DNA of 11,667 nt from Gammaproteobacteria bacterium. Its GTDB lineage: Bacteria > Pseudomonadota > Gammaproteobacteria > Coxiellales > Coxiellaceae. Below, piece by piece: positions 6,300-11,667 of this stretch. Every line of letters starts with the position of its first letter. Positions within the stretch are counted from its first letter, which is position 1. Below the pieces are notes generated by a model. That model saw only the letters and a list, made by a program, of their open reading frames with translations, had not been told where the DNA came from and did not search any database. Position numbers and translations under genes: made by a program. Where the stretch lies: the NCBI GenBank assembly GCA_021774015.1, contig JAJFJO010000283.1, positions 1 through 11,667 on the forward strand, read 5' to 3'.

Positions 6300-7742
6300 A
6301 TGGCTTTTAAAATATCAGTACCATCGAAAACGTTTTTACTAGGTGAGTATCTTGTTTTAAATGGAGGGCCATCTATTTTACTCAGCACAGCACCAAGATT
6401 TAAATTAGAGATTGGTGAACATTACTCAAAAAATCAAGATGCCATTTTCAATGAAAACAGTCCGGCCGGACTATTTATGGAAAAACATAAGGACATCTTT
6501 AAAAGTACTCGCATTGACTTTTATGATCCCTACAATGGTTCTGGAGGATTCGGAGCTTCTAGCGCGCAATATTTGATGCTGGCACTGTATGAAAACTATT
6601 ACCATCAAAGGAAAATTGACATTGATTATATTATAAAAGAATATTTTGAACTCTCTCAATCTAACAGCTTATATCAACTAAGTGGCGCCGATGTTTTGTC
6701 TCAAATTAGCGGAGGGATATTGTATTTTTGTAAAAACAAAAAAATAAAGGAGAAATTTTCTTGGCCATTTTATAACTTAAGTTATGCCCTCATTAATACT
6801 GACAATAAAATAGCAACACATGAACACTTGCATGAATTACAAAAAATAAATACGGATGATCTCTATAACACAGTGAACATAGCATCTAACAGCATTTGCA
6901 AAAATGACACGGTTGGTTTTTGCAATGCAATCAATCTTTACCATGATCAACTGGCAAAAAAAGGTTTTATCCATAAAAAAACGCAAGACATTATTGATTG
7001 CTTAAAAGGTGACGACTCTATTTTAGCAGCAAAAGGCTGTGGTGCATTAGGTGGTGATGTTATATTGTCTGTTTTTGAAAAGAAAAAAGAAGCTTCCGTT
7101 AAAGCTTCGATAAGAAAAAAAAATTTAGATCTAATTACTATAGGCCAGGAGGCTTCCATGGGATTCGATATGGATATGTCTAGCAATTCTGATGCAAAAA
7201 ATCAAGATATCATTCTTGTAGATAAAAACGACCATCAAGTTGGCTTGGCCAATAAAATGAGTGTGCATGAAAAGGGGCTATTGCATCGTGCTTTTTCAAT
7301 TTTTGTTTTTCGTGACACCAACAACTTCTTGGAAATTTTATTACAGAAAAGATCTTCAAAAAAATACCATTGCGCTAATTTATGGACAAACACTTGCTGC
7401 AGCCATGCACGGCCAGGTGAAGACATTATATTGACAGCAGAAAAACGTTTACAAGAAGAGTTTGGCTTTACTTTGAATTTATATGAAGTAGGCTACTTTT
7501 CTTATTGCGCTAGACTTGAGAATAATTTGATTGAGAACGAATACGATCATGTTTTTATAGGGAAATATACCGATGAAAACATCAAATCTGACCCAGAAGA
7601 AATCAATAAGTTTGAATGGGTTTCTATTGAAAGTCTTTTGCAGAATTTAAATAACAACCCAAGAAAATATACACCCTGGTTAAAACAGGCATTAGATATT
7701 GCCTTGCAAAAAAGATACCTTGAGCCACTTTTTTCTGAATAG
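6300..7742 (+). CDS. Fusion of a GHMP kinase (probable phosphomevalonate kinase) with type I isopentenyl-diphosphate isomerase
   Basis: The 480-residue protein has two enzymes in one chain. Residues 1 to about 295 are a GHMP kinase: N-terminal SKTFLLGEYLVLNGGP (9-24), the ATP-binding GSGGFGASSAQ (80-90), SGADVLSQISGG (128-139), and C-terminal GCGALGGD (246-253). Since a separate gene at 10407 is clearly mevalonate kinase, this one most likely phosphorylates phosphomevalonate; that step is inferred. It lacks the N-terminal signature of the diphosphomevalonate decarboxylase. Residues about 302-475 are a Nudix-fold IPP/DMAPP isomerase: metal-ligand histidines H323 and H329 (LLHRAFS), LLQKRSSKKYHCANLWTN, catalytic cysteine C367 in NTCCSH, RLQEEFGF (383-390), and the E412/E414 pair in ENEYDHVF. 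Both halves look catalytically intact. The linker is short and polar (SSNSDAKNQD). Confidence 0.88.
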   Translation: MAFKISVPSKTFLLGEYLVLNGGPSILLSTAPRFKLEIGEHYSKNQDAIFNENSPAGLFMEKHKDIFKSTRIDFYDPYNGSGGFGASSAQYLMLALYENYYHQRKIDIDYIIKEYFELSQSNSLYQLSGADVLSQISGGILYFCKNKKIKEKFSWPFYNLSYALINTDNKIATHEHLHELQKINTDDLYNTVNIASNSICKNDTVGFCNAINLYHDQLAKKGFIHKKTQDIIDCLKGDDSILAAKGCGALGGDVILSVFEKKKEASVKASIRKKNLDLITIGQEASMGFDMDMSSNSDAKNQDIILVDKNDHQVGLANKMSVHEKGLLHRAFSIFVFRDTNNFLEILLQKRSSKKYHCANLWTNTCCSHARPGEDIILTAEKRLQEEFGFTLNLYEVGYFSYCARLENNLIENEYDHVFIGKYTDENIKSDPEEINKFEWVSIESLLQNLNNNPRKYTPWLKQALDIALQKRYLEPLFSE

Positions 7743-7756
7743 TTATACTTTAATAT

Positions 7757-7762
7757 GGGGAT
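7757..7762 (+). promoter_or_regulatory. Ribosome binding site that favours the third ATG of the diterpene synthase
   Basis: Three in-frame ATG codons occur at 7755, 7761 and 7770. GGGGAT lies 7 nt before the third and overlaps the first two. The 12 bases at 7763-7774 (GATTATAATGCA) are identical to those around the mevalonate kinase start (10400-10411), which also argues for 7770. Confidence 0.65.
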
Positions 7763-7769
7763 GATTATA

Positions 7770-10367
7770 ATGCACAGAAACAAACAGAGTTATGATTCTC
7801 AGGGGTATTTAACACAAGTTCTAGGCAAAGGAATAGTATTGCCCGTTGCGTATGATACAGCATGGCTCGCTCGTGTGCCCGGATTCCCTAACACTGAAAA
7901 ACCTGCATTCCCACTAGCCATTGAATATTTACGCAACAGTCAAATGAGTGATGGAAGCTGGGGCAGTAAAATATATAACGCCCATGGCAACACGTTAAGC
8001 ACATTATCAGCATTATCAGCCTTAAAAGAATGGGGTTCTATAGCCGATGAAGCATTAATTGAAAAAGCAGTAGCCGCCCTAATAAATCTATCTAAAAATT
8101 TAGCGGGTGAAGAATATGAAACCATTGGTTTCGAGCTACTACTACCTACCCTAATTAATGAATGTCGACGCTTGGGCATTTTTCTTCCTGAAGAATTAAA
8201 TATATATTACGAGCCTTATGAAAAAGCTCGGGCAGAAAAATTTTTATTGATAAAAAAATATCACGATCAGTGTGGCTGTGATGAACCTGCTTCATGGTGG
8301 TTTAATCTAGAAATGTTAGGGCTCGATCATTTGCATAACCATAACTTAGATTGTGATGTTAATCAGCATATGCTCTCAACGATGGGGTCGGTTGCTGCAT
8401 CACCGGCTGCAACCGCTTACCTATTATCTGTTATGCGCTATCGTGGAGAAGATATACCAAAAGTTTATCAATTCTTAGAAAACAGCATGAGTTATTCAGC
8501 TGACAACGCATCTTTACCTAATGTATTTCCAATTGATGAATTTGAAATATCCTTTTCCGCTAATTATTTTCTTGAAGCAGGGGTAACATTATCAAATACA
8601 TTACTATCAAAACTGATTGTGGATATTGCCAGATCATGGAAAACCCGTCAATCCAAAGGACTAGGTTATTCCAGCCATTTTTTTATTGATCCAGATTGCA
8701 CAGCTAACGGAATGAGAGCGTTAATACTAGCAGGTTACCAAGAAAATTTGCAACCTGATATATTATTGAAGTTTTTCAATGGTACGTGCATTGAAACTTA
8801 TGCAGGTGAACGCAACCCATCAATTAGTACGAATATTCACACATTAATGACATTACGTTTGTTTGAAAATGATGCGCGCGCACAATTGGCCGTTACCAAA
8901 ATCACTGAATGGTTAGGATTGAAGGTGTCTAGTGATAGTGATAGCCCGCCTTTTACAGATAAATGGCATTTTTCTCCTATCTACCCAACCTCTAGAGCAG
9001 TGATTGCTTTGGAAGGACTTGACGATACGTTAGCGCAGCAATGTGTAGACTGGATTGTACGCAACCAGCATACAGACGGTTCCTGGGGAGCAAGTGGGTC
9101 AACCCAAGAAGAGACTGCTTTTGCTGCGCTCTCTTTAACCTTTTGGCTGTCTAAAGGGAACCCTGTTGACATGTTCATATTAAAAAAAGCATATCATTAT
9201 CTAGAGGGTGTAACTACAGCGCCAGAAGATACTTTATGGATTGGAAAAACTCTTTACTGCCCTCAAAATGTTGTCTGTGCATTGATTTTTGCGGCAAAAT
9301 TTTCATTGAAAAATATCATGACTAATACATCATTACATACATCATCGAGCATCTCAGATGAATTCTTGAGTTATGATATGGGCAAAATAGACTCGCCTGA
9401 ACCTCTGAGATTGTCAGGAAAATTAAGGCGCATTAGCCCCCACTTTGTCCCGCAAAAAAATACCATGCTAGAAAAAGACAACCAACGATGGTTAATGGAC
9501 TATGGTCTATGGGACAAAAAAAGGGAGAAATCAATTTCCGCAATATGCTTTGGCAGTGGCTTTGCTTTTCGGAGCGACAACTATAATAAACTTAAAATAT
9601 ACACAGCATTTTCATCATTAATCCTTCTGTTTGATGATATTCTTGACAACCAACAGCATTTAATCAGTGCGGACGATGATCTTAAAAAAATATTACAAAA
9701 AATTCTCAGTGTATTTGACCACAACACTCAAGAATCACTCTACAGCAGAAATAAAAATCTTCCTGCGTATGACGGCATTAGATCAGCTTTTAGCGATATT
9801 AGTCAAAGAATTTTCTCTCTACCTACCGAAAAAAAATATTTTATACGTAGCATGAAGAAAACTTTTGACGCTTGGCTGTATGAATTCAACACCAGAAAAT
9901 CAGACCATCAACACAACTCATTTTCTTATTTGGAGTTTAGAGAGCTGGGCAGCGCTCTTGATCTTACCATTGAATTAGCTTACTTGTTACAAGAAATTAA
10001 TCTTAGCGATTCAACCCGAGAAAGTGAACAGTTCGTTCTTTTCAGGAAATTGTCTTGTGTGGCTTTAATTTTATCCAATGACTTGCTTTCTTTTGAAAAA
10101 GAAAGCAAAAACGAAAACAAAGAAGATAATTTTTTATTGATAAAACAATGTGAAGATCAGTTATCTTTACAAGAAGCATTTGATTCTTGCAACGCTTATT
10201 ATAATGACACAGCTCTTCAATTGACTCAACTGAAAACATCCATCTTATCTAACCCAAAACTTAATGTGGAAAATGACTTATCTTCTGCTCTTGAGATAAT
10301 AGAGCAACACGTTCAGGCTCATGTTGAGTGGGCCTTATTAACAAGAAGATATAAGGAAAATTGCTAG
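7770..10367 (+). CDS. Bifunctional class II/class I diterpene synthase (CPS-KS-like, three-domain)
   Basis: The 865-residue soluble protein is built like a copalyl diphosphate synthase joined to a kaurene/pimaradiene-type synthase. Class II part (about 1-515): VAYDTAWLAR (26-35), a QW-type repeat QMSDGSWG (58-65), DPDC at 307-310 in place of DxDD (the middle aspartate, the general acid, is kept as D309), ERNPSISTNIH (347-357), and a second QW repeat QHTDGSWG (433-440). A Ser/Thr-rich linker follows (about 517-530). Class I part (about 546-865): the metal-binding DDILD (622-626), the diphosphate-sensing R724 exactly 46 residues before the NSE motif, NDLLSFEKE (770-778), and a C-terminal RRY (859-861). 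By family it would protonate and cyclise GGPP to a copalyl-type diphosphate, then ionise that to a diterpene hydrocarbon or alcohol; the product cannot be read. There is no transit peptide. The gene lies 27 bp after the fusion gene and 39 bp before mevalonate kinase. Confidence 0.9.
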   Translation: MHRNKQSYDSQGYLTQVLGKGIVLPVAYDTAWLARVPGFPNTEKPAFPLAIEYLRNSQMSDGSWGSKIYNAHGNTLSTLSALSALKEWGSIADEALIEKAVAALINLSKNLAGEEYETIGFELLLPTLINECRRLGIFLPEELNIYYEPYEKARAEKFLLIKKYHDQCGCDEPASWWFNLEMLGLDHLHNHNLDCDVNQHMLSTMGSVAASPAATAYLLSVMRYRGEDIPKVYQFLENSMSYSADNASLPNVFPIDEFEISFSANYFLEAGVTLSNTLLSKLIVDIARSWKTRQSKGLGYSSHFFIDPDCTANGMRALILAGYQENLQPDILLKFFNGTCIETYAGERNPSISTNIHTLMTLRLFENDARAQLAVTKITEWLGLKVSSDSDSPPFTDKWHFSPIYPTSRAVIALEGLDDTLAQQCVDWIVRNQHTDGSWGASGSTQEETAFAALSLTFWLSKGNPVDMFILKKAYHYLEGVTTAPEDTLWIGKTLYCPQNVVCALIFAAKFSLKNIMTNTSLHTSSSISDEFLSYDMGKIDSPEPLRLSGKLRRISPHFVPQKNTMLEKDNQRWLMDYGLWDKKREKSISAICFGSGFAFRSDNYNKLKIYTAFSSLILLFDDILDNQQHLISADDDLKKILQKILSVFDHNTQESLYSRNKNLPAYDGIRSAFSDISQRIFSLPTEKKYFIRSMKKTFDAWLYEFNTRKSDHQHNSFSYLEFRELGSALDLTIELAYLLQEINLSDSTRESEQFVLFRKLSCVALILSNDLLSFEKESKNENKEDNFLLIKQCEDQLSLQEAFDSCNAYYNDTALQLTQLKTSILSNPKLNVENDLSSALEIIEQHVQAHVEWALLTRRYKENC

Positions 10368-10406
10368 GCTTTAGATCCTTTATGTATTTTCACACTGGAG
10401 ATTATA

Positions 10407-11318
10407 ATGCAAAAGACTGAAATTGACTCTATTGACTTCAAAAATTCCGCTCACGCTAAATGCATTTTATGTGGAGAACACTCCATTTCAAGAGGACATC
10501 CAGCTCTTGTTATTCCGGTATTATCAAAATCATTTAATCTTACTTTTTACTCCCATAACAACGTTTGCACTATTGATCATGAAAACACACCATTCGGTGA
10601 AACATTATTAATTATATTTTCTGATTTACTTGAGCACTCATTGAAACTAGTTAACAAACCCAATAGCGCTGTGGGTGGTAAATTTATTTTAGAAAACAAT
10701 ATACCGATGGGTTATGGCCTTGGTTTTTCTGCTGCAGTTTGTGTGTCTTTAACAAAATGGATGATTTGGAAAAGATGGGTTAACCCAAGCAAATTGTTTA
10801 AATTCTCGAGAAAGCTGGAAGATTTTTTCCATGGCAAAAGTAGTGGGCTCGATATTGCCGGAGTTTTGACAGAAGAACCTATTGTATACTCAACCAATGG
10901 CGCCATCAAGAAAATCAATCCAAAATGGCAACCTTATTTGTGCCTTACTGATACCCACAAGTCAGCAAGAACATCTACATGCATTGAACAAGTGTCACAG
11001 CTCTGGAAAGAGAATGTAAAACTAGCTAAATCTATAGATAGCACAATGGAAAATTCTGTACTAAAAGCACAAAAAGCTTTTCTAAAAAACAAGTTGGAAG
11101 GCTTAATTGAGTTAAAAAAAGCAATGGCGGCAAGCAATGATTGCTTCCAAAAATGGGGGCTAATCAATTCAAACATGCACCAACAAATGGAATATCTTTT
11201 AGAAAAAAATGCCTTAGCAGTCAAACCAACAGGAAGTGGCGATGGCGGCTATATATTAAGTCTATGGGGTGAGTCGCCACCAGAAAGCTGCAACCTTAAA
11301 TTAATTAGAATATCCTAA
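10407..11318 (+). CDS. Mevalonate kinase
   Basis: This enzyme phosphorylates mevalonate to 5-phosphomevalonate with ATP in the cytoplasm. The 303 residues fit a compact bacterial or archaeal mevalonate kinase. GHMP motifs in order are AKCILCGEHSISRGHPAL (17-34), the ATP loop IPMGYGLGFSAA (99-110), HGKSSGLD with catalytic D149 (142-149), and the glycine-rich KPTGSGDGG (273-281). The HGxxSGxD signature and the CGEHS start separate it from phosphomevalonate kinase and decarboxylase. In the ATP loop the usual GLGSSAA is GLGFSAA, so the first serine is lost. CTGGAG lies 6 nt before the ATG. It is the fourth gene of the operon, 39 bp after the diterpene synthase and 20 bp before the prenyltransferase. 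The coding is AT- and Lys-rich like its upstream neighbours. Confidence 0.88.
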   Translation: MQKTEIDSIDFKNSAHAKCILCGEHSISRGHPALVIPVLSKSFNLTFYSHNNVCTIDHENTPFGETLLIIFSDLLEHSLKLVNKPNSAVGGKFILENNIPMGYGLGFSAAVCVSLTKWMIWKRWVNPSKLFKFSRKLEDFFHGKSSGLDIAGVLTEEPIVYSTNGAIKKINPKWQPYLCLTDTHKSARTSTCIEQVSQLWKENVKLAKSIDSTMENSVLKAQKAFLKNKLEGLIELKKAMAASNDCFQKWGLINSNMHQQMEYLLEKNALAVKPTGSGDGGYILSLWGESPPESCNLKLIRIS

Positions 11319-11338
11319 TTAAAAAATGGAGGGGCGCC

Positions 11339-11667
11339 ATGAATATAAAACAATATTTAACAGATTGCCAGGTGCGGGTTGATAATACGCTAGAAGAAAT
11401 CCTACCTAGTGCAACTCAAGAACCAAAACACTTACATAAGGCGATGCGCTACTCAGCACTCAATGGTGGCAAGCGACTTCGTTCAGCGTTGATTTATAGT
11501 ATTGGTGACGAGCTAGGGGCTGATGACTTCGTATTGGATAGTTGTTGTGCTTCAATAGAGCTGGTGCATAGCTTTTCATTAATTCATGATGACCTACCCG
11601 CCATTGATAATGATGATTTAAGACGAGGCAAACCATCCTGTCATATTGCCTTTGATGAGGCGACCGC
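11339..11667 (+). CDS. ispA: Polyprenyl (farnesyl/geranylgeranyl) diphosphate synthase, IspA type, N-terminal 109 residues
   Basis: This enzyme condenses IPP with allylic diphosphates to make the C15 or C20 chain that feeds terpene synthases. Only the first 109 residues are present; the frame runs off the right edge. Visible are ALNGGKRLRSAL (40-51), which binds IPP through K45 and R48, and the first aspartate-rich motif DDLPAID (84-90) followed by NDDLRRGKPS, the DDxxxxD form of bacterial IspA-like enzymes. F79, five residues before that motif, is aromatic as in farnesyl diphosphate synthases, whereas geranylgeranyl synthases usually have a smaller residue there, so the chain length is uncertain. 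A strong GGAGGGG Shine-Dalgarno (11328-11334) precedes the ATG by 4 nt. It is the fifth gene of the operon, 20 bp after mevalonate kinase, and its base use looks closer to hemL than to the genes just upstream. Confidence 0.9.
   Translation, partial: MNIKQYLTDCQVRVDNTLEEILPSATQEPKHLHKAMRYSALNGGKRLRSALIYSIGDELGADDFVLDSCCASIELVHSFSLIHDDLPAIDNDDLRRGKPSCHIAFDEAT

Noticed and set aside
6203..7783. Several minus-strand open frames of 60-80 codons inside the operon genes
   Set aside because: They are shadows of strong plus-strand coding regions, with no ribosome binding sites and no recognisable motifs.

Overview
This window looks like chromosomal DNA of a gammaproteobacterium. The evidence is a hemL gene beside a rubredoxin gene, a Bcr/CflA-type transporter, an IspA-type prenyltransferase and bacterial Shine-Dalgarno spacing throughout. 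Mevalonate genes are uncommon in this class but are known in the Legionella/Coxiella group, so that group is one possibility; the genus cannot be fixed from the sequence.

Left part (1-4462). Two unrecognised minus-strand genes, the first cut by the window edge, are followed by a 5'-truncated remnant of an archaeal-type AAA ATPase and a perfect 21-bp inverted repeat. Next comes a minus-strand pair, hemL (glutamate-1-semialdehyde aminomutase) and an MFS drug-efflux gene, 20 bp apart. A 57-residue rubredoxin gene, read on the plus strand, diverges from hemL. These look like ordinary housekeeping genes plus decayed mobile-type genes.

Boundary (4463-4996). This stretch of about 530 bp has no intact gene. 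It holds a second degraded C-terminal fragment on the minus strand, a nested pair of CTGGCG/CGCCAG hairpins that looks REP-like or terminator-like, and two more hairpins just before the next operon.

Right part (4997-11667). Five tightly spaced plus-strand genes form a compact terpenoid operon: class II HMG-CoA reductase; a GHMP kinase (probably phosphomevalonate kinase) fused to type I isopentenyl-diphosphate isomerase; an 865-residue diterpene synthase carrying both a class II (protonation) and a class I (ionisation) active site; mevalonate kinase; and the start of an IspA-type prenyl diphosphate synthase. Together they would make mevalonate, phosphorylate it, balance IPP and DMAPP, build an allylic diphosphate and cyclise it to a labdane-derived diterpene. 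HMG-CoA synthase and diphosphomevalonate decarboxylase are not in the window and may lie to the right or elsewhere.

The main point of interest is the diterpene synthase. Bacteria usually split these two reactions between two proteins, whereas this one has the plant/fungal-like single-chain layout. Its class II motif is also altered (DPDC instead of DxDD). By eye the four genes before the prenyltransferase are richer in A and T, and in Lys and Asn codons, than hemL or the prenyltransferase gene, which fits horizontal gain of the core cluster.
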